From positions 1 through 30,217 of the forward strand of contig JBAXQC010000032.1 in the NCBI GenBank assembly GCA_037131955.1: 30,217 nt of DNA, given 5' to 3'. The position numbers and the translations under genes were made by a program. This DNA comes from CAIMMJ01 sp037131955. GTDB taxonomy: Bacteria > Bacteroidota > Bacteroidia > UBA4408. The notes under the pieces were generated by a model. It saw only the letters and a list, made by a program, of their open reading frames with translations, searched no databases and was not told the DNA's origin. This document shows positions 7,642-15,918 of this stretch, one piece after another (the stretch's first letter is position 1; the number at the start of each line of letters is the position of its first letter).

Positions 7642-8401
7642 CTTTGTATAACGTAAATGCTAAATCGGTTATTTTTCTTTCTCCTTTAATGTCAACAATT
7701 GGAGGACTTAGTTTATAAAAATCTACTTTATTCCAATCCTTTTTAAATCCATAATATTCAAAAGAACCATTTTTTAAAACCAATGAAATTAAGTTAATGC
7801 TGTCTAAAACCTCAGTGGCACAATCACCAGAAAAACAAATTTCATAATTAGTAAACTCTCCTAACCCTGCTATTTTTCCGTTGTCAAAAAATTTTATTCT
7901 ATCACTTTTCTTATCATTATAAAAAAAATAATTTCTCGAGATAATCTCATTATTTAATGCCGAAGAAAAAACAAATTCATTTCTTTTGGGATTTTGAATT
8001 TTTTTGAACACCGAGTTTTCTTTTAATCCAGTGAAGGCAGAATCTACCAAAATAAAAAACAAAGAATCTGCCGTCAATAGTTGTAAATCCTTATTTTGAT
8101 ATGCATTTTTTATGTATGTCTTTCCTTGAAAATGTTGCAAGTTAAATTTTGCACTTTCAAAACCAAAATTTATTAATACACTGTCTTTGCGAAAGAAATT
8201 TAGCTCTACGGCATAAAATGGAATAGTAGAAACTATTTTAGCATTTACTTGATTTAAAAACGAAAAATTTATAAAGCTTCCCTGAAACGCCAAACTAGAT
8301 TGCTCTTTAGCATTTCTTGAAAGGAACTTTAAAACACCACCAAACAAAATAAGTAAAGCCAACAATAGTACAATTACTAATTTGAGATTTAATTTAAACA
8401 T
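7634..8401 (-). CDS. Unknown protein with N-terminal membrane anchor
   Basis: A 255-residue protein I do not recognise. Residues 7-27 form one strongly hydrophobic segment after a short basic start (MFKLNLK), so it is either a signal anchor or an uncleaved signal. The rest is rich in alternating hydrophobic and polar residues, suggesting a beta-rich periplasmic domain. The only close cysteine pair is Cys189 and Cys194 (EICFSGDCATE), which could form a disulfide outside the cytoplasm. It lies 50 bases after asnB(2) on the same strand and is the last gene of the dioxygenase-GT4-flippase-AsnB run. A role in glycan export or anchoring is possible, but only by position. Its 3' end overlaps the OsmC gene by 8 bases. 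Confidence 0.7.
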   Translation of the reverse strand: MFKLNLKLVIVLLLALLILFGGVLKFLSRNAKEQSSLAFQGSFINFSFLNQVNAKIVSTIPFYAVELNFFRKDSVLINFGFESAKFNLQHFQGKTYIKNAYQNKDLQLLTADSLFFILVDSAFTGLKENSVFKKIQNPKRNEFVFSSALNNEIISRNYFFYNDKKSDRIKFFDNGKIAGLGEFTNYEICFSGDCATEVLDSINLISLVLKNGSFEYYGFKKDWNKVDFYKLSPPIVDIKGERKITDLAFTLYKAK

Positions 8402-8451
8402 TGGTTTATAAATAGCTAAAGTGTAATATACACAAAGAGAGAAGAAAATTA

Positions 8452-10428
8452 CTACTCATCAAAAAATATTTTCTGCCATACCAGAAATGATATTGGCTTA
8501 AACAAACGTGGACTTTCTGATGGAACATTCGATTTTACATAACTTGAATAATATTTTTTTAAATTTCTAACATCAATAATATCATTCTTTTCACTGCCTG
8601 AATATTTGTTTAAAAAAGGTTCTGATATTTCTTGAATCCACTTTTTATTTGGTGTAGAAAATCCCATTTTGTCCTTCCGCTCAATTACTTCAATAGGAAC
8701 AAAATCTTTTACCGCTTCTCTAAAAATTTGTTTTAAATTTCCATTGCTAATTTTAAGCTCAGCGGGGATTTTTCTGGCTAACTCAATTAAATTCTTATCG
8801 TCAGAAAAAGGAGTTCTAGATTCTATTGAAAAAAACATTGAACATCTGTCTTCACACTTCAAATATCCTTTTAAAAGTTGATTGTTTAACTCCAGCTCTA
8901 ATTGTTCATTTAAACTTGGAAATTTTAGTTTATTCAGCTTGTTAAAAGAAAGTGCTTCCAGCAAATAATCTCTTTTTATAAATAGTAAGTCAGGATAAAT
9001 CTTCATTAATAATTGATACTGCAATTTTATTGGCAAACGCGGCAACCAATGATTAAAAAATTTCCATTTTTGGTAGTATCTACTAATACTTTTTAGTGTA
9101 AGCGGAGAGAATTGATTGAGTAGCTGATTAAAATTATTATTACCCTTTTGATAATACAAATAATGAATAAGATGATGAGGATAACCGGCAAATAATTCAT
9201 CGCCACCTTGCCCGTCGAGCAAAACTTTAATATTATTTTGTGAGGCCAATTTCATTAATCTAAATTGAGAATATGTGCTAGTAGACCATATTGGTATATC
9301 TTGGCAGTACATCAAATTTTCTAAATCAGAAAATAACTCATTGGAGGTTGGCGACGAAATAAATAAATTAGAACTTGTAGCTTTGGAAACTAATTGTGCA
9401 TAATTACTTTCACTGTATTTCTCCTCTTCAAAAGTGGCCGTAAAAACTTTTAAATTTTGGGGAGAAAAATAGTTTGCTGCGGATACAATTGATGAACTGT
9501 CCAATCCACCGCTTAAACAGGCTCCTAATGGAACATCACTTTGCAAACGCAATTGAACAGAACTAATAAAAGTATTTTTTAGTTCATCAATTATATTCTC
9601 TCTTGAGAGTAAATCTAAAGACTCAGTATTTTTATAACTATGTGTATAATAATTATATGTTGTGAAATCATTTTCGCTTAGATTGAATTGGATGTTATGA
9701 CCCGCCTGTAACTCAAAAATATTTTTGAAAAAACTTTCTTTCTTGTATTCAATTTTACCAAATACAAAATAATCTAAAATTTCTTCTTGGTTCATCTCCT
9801 TGCTAAAAATACCAAATTGTGTAAGCTCTAAAAGTGATTTTTGTTCAGAAGCAAATGCAAAATATTCATCTGTCCTTACATAATAAAATGGTTTTACACC
9901 CAGCCTATCTCTGCTGCAAAAAATTGAATTATTGAGCTTGTCATAAATTGCAAATGCCCACATTCCATTAAAATAATCTATACAGGCAGAACCCCAATGA
10001 ATATAACTTTTTAGCAACACTTCTGTATCAGATTCTGTTTGAAAAAAATGGCCTAAATCAATTAGATTTTTTCTAATTTCTTTGTAATTGTAAATTTCAC
10101 CATTAAATACAATCCAATAGCGCCCTTGGTTATCGCACATTGGCTGGTGAGCCTTTTCAGATAAATCAATAATTGACAGTCTGCGGTGTGCTAATGCAAC
10201 ATTAAATTCATTTCTAATTTCTTGGATGTAATTTTTTGGTGAGTAATTTTCATTTCCTACAATTTTAAAATCTTTTGAAGTTGCAGTAATTACATCTTGA
10301 TTATTAAACAAAACAAAACCTTCGAAATCCGGACCTCGATGAGCTATTACTTTACTCATCTTTTCTATTAATACAGGAAGTTTAGCACTACTATTTTTTA
10401 AAGAAAAGATCCCTGCAATTCCACACAT
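8452..10428 (-). CDS. AsnB-type glutamine-dependent amidotransferase (2)
   Basis: A 658-residue AsnB paralogue. Cys2 (MCGIAGIFS) heads the glutaminase domain, with HRGPD, HRRLSIIDL, FNGEIYN and SDTEVLL. The synthetase half has SGGLDSS (306-312), LLDGQGGDELFAGY and RCSMFFSIESRTPFSD. Compared with paralogue (1) it carries about 30 extra residues (around 40-78) between HRGPD and RLSIIDL, an insertion I associate with AsnB-like proteins in Bacteroidota polysaccharide clusters (recollection, not checked). It starts 1 base after the flippase stop, so translation is probably coupled. The likely role is amidation of a carboxyl on a glycan precursor; plain asparagine synthesis is the alternative. Confidence 0.88.
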   Translation of the reverse strand: MCGIAGIFSLKNSSAKLPVLIEKMSKVIAHRGPDFEGFVLFNNQDVITATSKDFKIVGNENYSPKNYIQEIRNEFNVALAHRRLSIIDLSEKAHQPMCDNQGRYWIVFNGEIYNYKEIRKNLIDLGHFFQTESDTEVLLKSYIHWGSACIDYFNGMWAFAIYDKLNNSIFCSRDRLGVKPFYYVRTDEYFAFASEQKSLLELTQFGIFSKEMNQEEILDYFVFGKIEYKKESFFKNIFELQAGHNIQFNLSENDFTTYNYYTHSYKNTESLDLLSRENIIDELKNTFISSVQLRLQSDVPLGACLSGGLDSSSIVSAANYFSPQNLKVFTATFEEEKYSESNYAQLVSKATSSNLFISSPTSNELFSDLENLMYCQDIPIWSTSTYSQFRLMKLASQNNIKVLLDGQGGDELFAGYPHHLIHYLYYQKGNNNFNQLLNQFSPLTLKSISRYYQKWKFFNHWLPRLPIKLQYQLLMKIYPDLLFIKRDYLLEALSFNKLNKLKFPSLNEQLELELNNQLLKGYLKCEDRCSMFFSIESRTPFSDDKNLIELARKIPAELKISNGNLKQIFREAVKDFVPIEVIERKDKMGFSTPNKKWIQEISEPFLNKYSGSEKNDIIDVRNLKKYYSSYVKSNVPSESPRLFKPISFLVWQKIFFDE

Positions 10429-10429
10429 A

Positions 10430-11680
10430 TTAAACTTTTATAAGATGTTTTAATTGAAAGGGATTAAATATTGACCGCAGCATTTGAACATATTTAATGT
10501 TTGTTTGCGATTTTTTATAATAATAAAACAACCAAATAAGTTGAAATAAATTAGAAAAGAATGCGGCAATCATAGCTCCAATAATACCGTATTTTTTTAT
10601 AAGTAAAATAGATAATACGGTGGCAAAAAACAAACCAAAAGTACTACCAATTGCGGGTGTTTTATAATTACCATTTCCTGAATAAAAATTAGAAAGTATG
10701 GTGGATAAAACCATTAATAATACTGATGGTCCATACAAAACAAAAATCATTTTTATACCATAAAAATCTTTGCCAATTAACAAACTCCAAAAACTCTCAG
10801 GCACCACAATTAAAAACATCCAACCTATAAAACTAATCCAAAATCCTGCATTGCACAGGAGCAATTCGTTTGGTTTATCAATAACATTTATGTTTGAAAT
10901 TCTTGAATACAATACGGTTGATATACTACTTGAAATTAACAGCAAACTTTCAGACAAACTAACACCTGTACCTACTATACCTAAAGTTGTATTGCCATAA
11001 CTGCTTTCGATAAAAAAATAAATTATTCGTACCGCAAGCAAGTGTAATAAGTTGGCTAAAAATATCCATTTGCTCTTTTTGAAAATATCTTTAATAAATT
11101 CTAAATAAGAAATTTCTGATGAATCAATTTTTTCATTTTTAGAAATTGACAATGCTACCAAATTACTTATGCCTAAGGCTAATATCCATGAAATAAAATA
11201 AACGTGAACATCAATTTTAGGCACTAATGCGGTTGTAATAAAGAATAAAATAAGCTGCAAAGTAGAATTTAAAATAAGCACAAAATTTAATGCATTTATT
11301 TTTTCTAGCCCTGTAAAAATTAGCTGATAAATATTTAGATTGCCATAAAGTATTGAAACAACCAAAAGTTCAAAATAAAATTCATCTTTACCTAGATTAA
11401 AATATTTGAGCATAAATACAACCATACAACTAGAAACAAAATTCCAGGCACCTGCAATTAATTTTAATTTTTGATTGTTTATTCTTGTAGAAAAATACAC
11501 TAAAACTGGCCCACTAAATAGCTCAGAAAACAAAACAATTATTGATAAATTCACCACAAGTAAATTTATTATACCTCTGGATTCTGCGCCCAATAGTCTT
11601 GCAGAATATAGGAGCAATAAAAAATTTAGTACTGCAACTATAACCTTAGAGAAAAATAAGTGTATAGTTTTTTTAATCAT
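10430..11680 (-). CDS. MOP-superfamily polysaccharide flippase (Wzx-like)
   Basis: A 416-residue multi-spanning membrane protein with about 12 hydrophobic segments over its whole length. The N-terminus MIKKTIHLFFSKVIVAVLNF and the following RLLGAESRGIINL match the conserved first helix pair and LGxxxRG loop of Wzx/RfbX-type flippases. These move lipid-linked oligosaccharide across the inner membrane. Its ATG overlaps the end of the upstream glycosyltransferase gene by 8 bases, and its stop is 1 base before asnB(2): a tightly coupled operon. The cargo glycan is unknown. MATE-type drug export is unlikely in this context. Confidence 0.87.
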   Translation of the reverse strand: MIKKTIHLFFSKVIVAVLNFLLLLYSARLLGAESRGIINLLVVNLSIIVLFSELFSGPVLVYFSTRINNQKLKLIAGAWNFVSSCMVVFMLKYFNLGKDEFYFELLVVSILYGNLNIYQLIFTGLEKINALNFVLILNSTLQLILFFITTALVPKIDVHVYFISWILALGISNLVALSISKNEKIDSSEISYLEFIKDIFKKSKWIFLANLLHLLAVRIIYFFIESSYGNTTLGIVGTGVSLSESLLLISSSISTVLYSRISNINVIDKPNELLLCNAGFWISFIGWMFLIVVPESFWSLLIGKDFYGIKMIFVLYGPSVLLMVLSTILSNFYSGNGNYKTPAIGSTFGLFFATVLSILLIKKYGIIGAMIAAFFSNLFQLIWLFYYYKKSQTNIKYVQMLRSIFNPFQLKHLIKV

Positions 11681-12842
11681 TTAAAATTTTGGAGTAAACA
11701 AAATTAAATTTTTCTGCCACGGATTTAGGACTTACGTAGTTTATTACACTATTACTTAATTCTTGTGTGGAGTAATTTATCCTATTTTGAATCATAGAAA
11801 CAATTGCATTTTGCAATTCAAGTTCATTTGCTGGCTCTATTAAAATTCCATTTTTTGAATTTACAAATTCGGGAATACCTCCTGCATTTGTTGCAATAAC
11901 AGGTATGCCTGAACATAATGCTTCTGCAAGCACACAAGAAAATGTCTCAAAATAACTAAATAACAAAAAGAAATCTGCTTTGTGGTAATAAGACAATAGT
12001 TGATTAAAAGGCACATATCCTAAAAAAAAAACATTTCTTTCTAGTCCTAACTCTATTGAATAATTTTCCAATTTGTTTCTTTCAGTGTGTTCACCAATTA
12101 TATTTAACCTAAAATCAGGAAATTTTTCAACAACATTTTTTACTGCTCTTAGCATGCCAGAAATATTTTTTTCCTTGTCGTTTATTGCAGAAACATGCAA
12201 TGCATTTAATTTTCTTTCTACCTTAACTTTTGTATCTAGTGGATAAAATTCATTTACATTCACCACATTTGGAATTACCGTAAAATATCCTTCAATTAAA
12301 TGTTTTTGCATTGCATTGGCAAGACTTTGAGAAACAGTAGTAATTGCATTTGAACCCGAAATACATATCTTTGAAATCAGTTTGTTTAGGTTACCACTAA
12401 ACCTGCCATCTTGCGGGTAATATCCTGACCATTGCTCAGAAAAAACAAATTTCTTTTTATTGATTTTTGAAAGTAAAAAAGAAATAACAATTTTTTTGTC
12501 AAAAATATGGTGATGAAATATATCAACTTTGGGAAGAACTGATTTTACTTTTTTTAATCCAATAAAATAGGCATTCACTAAAAAAAAGAAATTCATGAAG
12601 TTTAATAAGCCCGAAAATGGTTTCTTAAAATAGACTATTACTTCAGAAAAATTTTCATTTATACGGTTTACTTCAATTTCATTTTTATTTTCAGTATTTG
12701 AGGTAACAAACAATACACAACACTTATGCATCAAAGAAATTGCATTGATGTGTCGTTGAATAAATATACCTTGCGAAAGGCTTTTTTTATTTGGATACCA
12801 AATTGGAAAATGAAGAATATTTAATGCCTTGTTGCTACTCAT
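11673..12842 (-). CDS. GT4-family glycosyltransferase
   Basis: A 389-residue GT-B enzyme. The N-terminal domain opens with LNILHFPIWYPN and SQGIFIQRH, typical of GT4 enzymes of capsule and exopolysaccharide loci. The C-terminal donor domain has NALHVSAINDKEKN, FRLNIIGEH, the E-x7-E motif (Glu299 to Glu307) and GIPVIATNAGGIPEFV. It overlaps the flippase gene by 8 bases and lies 54 bases after the homogentisate dioxygenase on the same strand. It probably adds one sugar of the repeat unit exported by the neighbouring flippase. Donor and acceptor are unknown. Confidence 0.9.
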   Translation of the reverse strand: MSSNKALNILHFPIWYPNKKSLSQGIFIQRHINAISLMHKCCVLFVTSNTENKNEIEVNRINENFSEVIVYFKKPFSGLLNFMNFFFLVNAYFIGLKKVKSVLPKVDIFHHHIFDKKIVISFLLSKINKKKFVFSEQWSGYYPQDGRFSGNLNKLISKICISGSNAITTVSQSLANAMQKHLIEGYFTVIPNVVNVNEFYPLDTKVKVERKLNALHVSAINDKEKNISGMLRAVKNVVEKFPDFRLNIIGEHTERNKLENYSIELGLERNVFFLGYVPFNQLLSYYHKADFFLLFSYFETFSCVLAEALCSGIPVIATNAGGIPEFVNSKNGILIEPANELELQNAIVSMIQNRINYSTQELSNSVINYVSPKSVAEKFNFVYSKILND

Positions 12843-12847
12843 AATAA

Positions 12848-12883
12848 AAAGAGTTCATCTTTAAAAAACTAAATAAACTCTTT
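12848..12883 (-). terminator. Possible weak terminator after hmgA
   Basis: On the minus strand, AAAGAGTT and AACTCTTT form an 8-base inverted repeat around a 20-base AT-rich loop, followed by a short T-run that ends at the ATG of the GT4 gene. The long loop makes a weak hairpin. It could separate hmgA from the glycan genes or attenuate read-through. Confidence 0.3.
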
Positions 12884-12896
12884 ATTTTGAAATTTA

Positions 12897-14054
12897 TTAT
12901 TCGAGCCAAGATTTAAAATATTTGCCATCATCTAATTTCATTGCTTCCTCAGTAATCATTAAAGGTTTAAATGTGTCTACCATTACTGCAAGCTCATCTG
13001 TTTTTGTTTTTCCAATGCTTCTTTCATAAGCTCCGGGGTGCGGCCCATGCGGAATTCCTGCAGGATGCATTGTTATTTGTCCTTGTTCAATGTCATTTCT
13101 ACTCATAAAATCACCGTCAACGTAATACAACAATTCATCAGAATCTATATTTGAATGGTTGTAGGGCGCAGGAATTGAATTTGGATGATAGTCGTATAGT
13201 CTTGGACAAAATGAACAAATAACAAAATTATGTGCTTCAAAAGTTTGATGAACTGGCGGTGGCTGGTGAACTCTGCCTGTAATTGGTTCAAAGTTTTTAA
13301 TATTAAACGCCCAAGGGTAATTATAACCGTCCCAACCAACAACATCAAAAGGATGAGATGCATATACATAATCATACATCACTTGCTGTTTTTTTATTTT
13401 AATTAAAAATTCACCTTTTTGATCAAAGGTTTCTAAGTTAGAAGGTAGTTTAAAATCTCTTTCACAAAATGGAGAATGTTCTAATTGCTGACCAACAGAA
13501 TTTTTATATCTTTTGGGTGTATATACTGGACTAAAAGATTCTACAAAAAACAACCTGTTTTCTGTTGTGGTAAAGTAAATTTGGTAAATCATACCTCTTG
13601 GAATAACCAAATAATCGCCGTATTCAAAATCAATATTTCCAACCAAAGTTTTTAAAGTACCACTTCCTTTGTGCACAAAAATCACCTCGTCTGCATCAAC
13701 ATTTTTATAAAAATAATTGGTAGTTGATTCTTGAGGAGCTGCAAGTCCAATATGTAAATCGTTGTTGCAATAAATTATTTTTCTGCTGTCTAAAAAATCT
13801 TTTTCACTGGGCAAATCAAACCCTTTTAGCCTTTGCGCTAATAGTGACTTTGCCATTGCAATTTTTGGAGATACATCTTTTATAGCTTTTATCTCTTTTA
13901 CCATAGTAGGGCGATGCAAATGATAAAGCAAAGAGGCCATTCCGTGGAAACCTTCTGTTCCAAACAATTGCTCATAATGTAAAGTGCCATCATTTTTAAA
14001 AAATGTAGTATGACGCTTTTCTGGAAATTTACCTAAGTGATGATATATTGGCAT
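12897..14054 (-). CDS. hmgA: Homogentisate 1,2-dioxygenase
   Basis: A 385-residue cupin dioxygenase of tyrosine/phenylalanine breakdown, opening the ring of homogentisate to maleylacetoacetate with O2 and Fe(II). Conserved blocks include WDGYNYPWAF (241-250), GRVHQPPPVHQTFEAHNFV (260-278) and PAPYNHSNIDSDE. Likely iron ligands are His300, Glu307 (or Asp306) and His336 (IPHGPHPG). The 36-residue spacing of the two His equals that of His335 and His371 in the human enzyme. The shorter length and the start MPIYHHLGKFPEKRHTTF fit the bacterial subgroup. It is the first gene of the minus-strand run into the glycan operon, with no other tyrosine-degradation gene nearby. A few related cupins act on other aromatics, so the substrate is likely but not proven. 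Confidence 0.88.
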   Translation of the reverse strand: MPIYHHLGKFPEKRHTTFFKNDGTLHYEQLFGTEGFHGMASLLYHLHRPTMVKEIKAIKDVSPKIAMAKSLLAQRLKGFDLPSEKDFLDSRKIIYCNNDLHIGLAAPQESTTNYFYKNVDADEVIFVHKGSGTLKTLVGNIDFEYGDYLVIPRGMIYQIYFTTTENRLFFVESFSPVYTPKRYKNSVGQQLEHSPFCERDFKLPSNLETFDQKGEFLIKIKKQQVMYDYVYASHPFDVVGWDGYNYPWAFNIKNFEPITGRVHQPPPVHQTFEAHNFVICSFCPRLYDYHPNSIPAPYNHSNIDSDELLYYVDGDFMSRNDIEQGQITMHPAGIPHGPHPGAYERSIGKTKTDELAVMVDTFKPLMITEEAMKLDDGKYFKSWLE

Positions 14055-14079
14055 ATTAAACTTTTTATGTTTTACAAAA

Positions 14080-14098
14080 CAAAATTAATTTAATTTTG
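14080..14098. promoter_or_regulatory. Divergent -7 boxes between hmgA and the TTG-start GT4 gene
   Basis: CAAAATTA at 14080-14087 reads TAATTTTG on the minus strand, towards hmgA (26 bases to its ATG). TAATTTTG at 14091-14098 points right, 27 bases before the GT4 start. Both fit TAnnTTTG, but I find no clear TTTG at the expected distance for either. The boxes are 3 bases apart, so the two promoters would compete. Confidence 0.35.
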
Positions 14099-14124
14099 GC
14101 TTAAATTAAATAAAAATAAAATAA

Positions 14125-15252
14125 TTGGAAATTGTTGTAAATACGAGACTTTTAATTAAGGATAAACTAGAAGGAATTGGCCAGTTTAGCTACGAAGCTC
14201 TTAAAATAATAACTACAAATAACCCTAATGTTCATTTTTATTTCCTTTTTGACAGAGACTTTGACGAAGAATTTATTTTTTCCGAAAACATTACACCAAT
14301 AGTTCTAAGGCCTAAAGCACGTCATCCATTTTTATTTATTTGGTGGTTTGAAGTTGAAGTAGCCACTATCTTAAATAAAATTAAACCTGATTTGTTTCTT
14401 TCTCCAGACGGTTATCTTTCGCTTAGAGCCAATTGCAGACAGTTGCCAGTAATACACGACATTAATTTTGAACATTTTAAAGGAAGTCTTCCTTGGCTAG
14501 TTCAAAAGTATTACACTTATTTTTTTCCACGATTCGCAAAAAAAGCAACAAGAATTGCAACCGTTTCAGAGTTTTCTAAAAACGACATTTCCACAACATA
14601 TAAAATTGAAAAAAATAAAATTGATGTAGTTTTTAATGGGGTAGCCAAACATTTTTATCCAATTTCGGAAGAAGAAAAAACTAATGTTAAACAGAAATTA
14701 AGCAACAATAGAAATTACTTTTTTTACATTGGGTCATTGCATCCGCGAAAGAACATTTTAAATCTTATAAAAGCATTTGAAATTTTCAAAGAAAAAACAA
14801 GTTCAGATTTTATGCTTGTGCTTGCGGGAGAAAGTTATTTTTGGAATACAGAAATGAAGGAGTTTCTCAGTAAAAATACAATTAAAGAAAATGTAATTTT
14901 TACAGGAAGAATAAGTGATCAAGAAGCCGCAAATTTTTTAGCAGCAAGTTTTGGCTTGGTTTATGTTCCGTTTTTCGAGGGCTTTGGTATTCCTATAATT
15001 GAAGCATTTAATTGCCATGTTCCTGTAATTACTTCCAATACTTCTAGCATGCCTGAAGTTGCCAATGGAGCAGCATTATTGGCAAATCCATACGATATAA
15101 ATTCTATAGCAACGGAAATGGAAAATTTAGTTTTAAACGAATCAATTAGAGTAAGTTTGATACAAAAAGGCAAAATAAGGGCAAGAGACTTTTCTTCAAA
15201 AAAAACTGCAGAACTATTGTGGAATAGTATTATTAAAACAGTAAATCAATAA
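14125..15252 (+). CDS. GT4-family glycosyltransferase with TTG start
   Basis: A 375-residue GT-B glycosyltransferase. The N-terminus EIVVNTRLLIKDKLEGIGQF matches the opening of GT4 enzymes in which VNTR and the GIG loop bind near the acceptor. The donor domain has FFYIGSLHPRKN (199-210), DFMLVLAGE, the E-x7-E motif (Glu285 to Glu293: FFEGFGIPIIEAF) and VPVITSNTSSMPEVANGAA. The start is TTG: in-frame TAA codons lie just upstream, and no ATG occurs until well inside the conserved domain. It is divergent from hmgA and 4 bases upstream of rnhB, so it is co-transcribed with RNase HII. It probably works with the other glycosyltransferases here. Confidence 0.88.
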   Translation: MEIVVNTRLLIKDKLEGIGQFSYEALKIITTNNPNVHFYFLFDRDFDEEFIFSENITPIVLRPKARHPFLFIWWFEVEVATILNKIKPDLFLSPDGYLSLRANCRQLPVIHDINFEHFKGSLPWLVQKYYTYFFPRFAKKATRIATVSEFSKNDISTTYKIEKNKIDVVFNGVAKHFYPISEEEKTNVKQKLSNNRNYFFYIGSLHPRKNILNLIKAFEIFKEKTSSDFMLVLAGESYFWNTEMKEFLSKNTIKENVIFTGRISDQEAANFLAASFGLVYVPFFEGFGIPIIEAFNCHVPVITSNTSSMPEVANGAALLANPYDINSIATEMENLVLNESIRVSLIQKGKIRARDFSSKKTAELLWNSIIKTVNQ

Positions 15253-15256
15253 GCCA

Positions 15257-15856
15257 GTGCTAGTTCATTTTTCAGATTTATTGGTTGAAGCAGGCTGTGA
15301 TGAAGCGGGCAGAGGATGTCTTGCAGGTCCGGTGGTTGCTGCAGCTTGTATTTTACCAAAAGATTTTTACCATCCCTTACTGAACGATTCAAAAAAGCTC
15401 AAAGAAAAAGAAAGATTGATGTTGCGAGAAATTATACAAAAAGAAGCAATAGATTTTGGAATTGGTATTGTTGATAATGCTAAGATAGATTCTATAAATA
15501 TTTTAAATGCTTCAATACTTGCTATGCACTTGGCCTTAGATAAATTAAAAACTAAACCGCAAGTATTGGCGATTGATGGAAATAGATTTAAAAAGTACAA
15601 GAACATACCATTTAAATGTATTGTAAAAGGAGATGGAAAAATACTTTCAATTGCAGCCGCATCTATTCTTGCCAAAACAGAAAGAGATTTAATTATGGAG
15701 AATTTACACGATCAATTTCCTGAGTTTGATTGGAAAAAGAACAAAGCCTATCCAACATCTTTTCATCGAAAAAAACTTTTAGAACTTGGAGAAACAATTT
15801 ACCACAGAAAAAGTTTTAAATTAAAAAATTTAAATATGGATAATTTATTTTCTTAA
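15257..15856 (+). CDS. rnhB: Ribonuclease HII
   Basis: A 199-residue RNase HII that cleaves RNA in RNA-DNA hybrids and starts removal of single ribonucleotides from DNA. The four acidic metal ligands are visible: Asp15 and Glu16 (GCDEAGRG), Asp107 (LAIDGNR) and Asp126 (VKGDGK). They are followed by SIAAASILAKTERD and the Bacteroidota-type ending with AYPTSFHRKKLLELG. Positions agree closely with the E. coli set (16, 17, 108, 126). The start is GTG at 15257; a TAA lies five codons upstream in frame and there is no ATG. It begins 4 bases after the glycosyltransferase stop. Confidence 0.95.
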   Translation: MLVHFSDLLVEAGCDEAGRGCLAGPVVAAACILPKDFYHPLLNDSKKLKEKERLMLREIIQKEAIDFGIGIVDNAKIDSINILNASILAMHLALDKLKTKPQVLAIDGNRFKKYKNIPFKCIVKGDGKILSIAAASILAKTERDLIMENLHDQFPEFDWKKNKAYPTSFHRKKLLELGETIYHRKSFKLKNLNMDNLFS

Positions 15857-15865
15857 TTAGTTAAT

Positions 15866-15895
15866 TTTGTAATTATCAGTTGCTATTTAAATTTG
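15866..15895 (+). promoter_or_regulatory. Promoter of the giant secreted repeat protein
   Basis: TTTG (15866-15869), an 18-base spacer, then TAAATTTG (15888-15895) fit the Bacteroidota consensus. Transcription would start about 15 bases before the ATG at 15919. This gives the gene its own promoter separate from rnhB. A second TAnnTTTG match (TAATTTTG, 15862-15869) overlaps the upstream box. Confidence 0.55.
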
Positions 15896-15918
15896 TTTTA
15901 CTTTTCTTTAGGGCATTA

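Noticed and set aside
4250..15252. The glycan region as a horizontally acquired island
   Set aside because: No integrase, transposase or direct repeats are seen. A tRNA gene lies at its edge, but no duplicate of the tRNA 3' end was noticed, and base composition looks like the flanks by eye.
15880..15918. TTG start for the giant protein 13 codons upstream
   Set aside because: The proposed promoter's -7 box lies after this TTG, and the signal peptide begins properly at the ATG at 15919.
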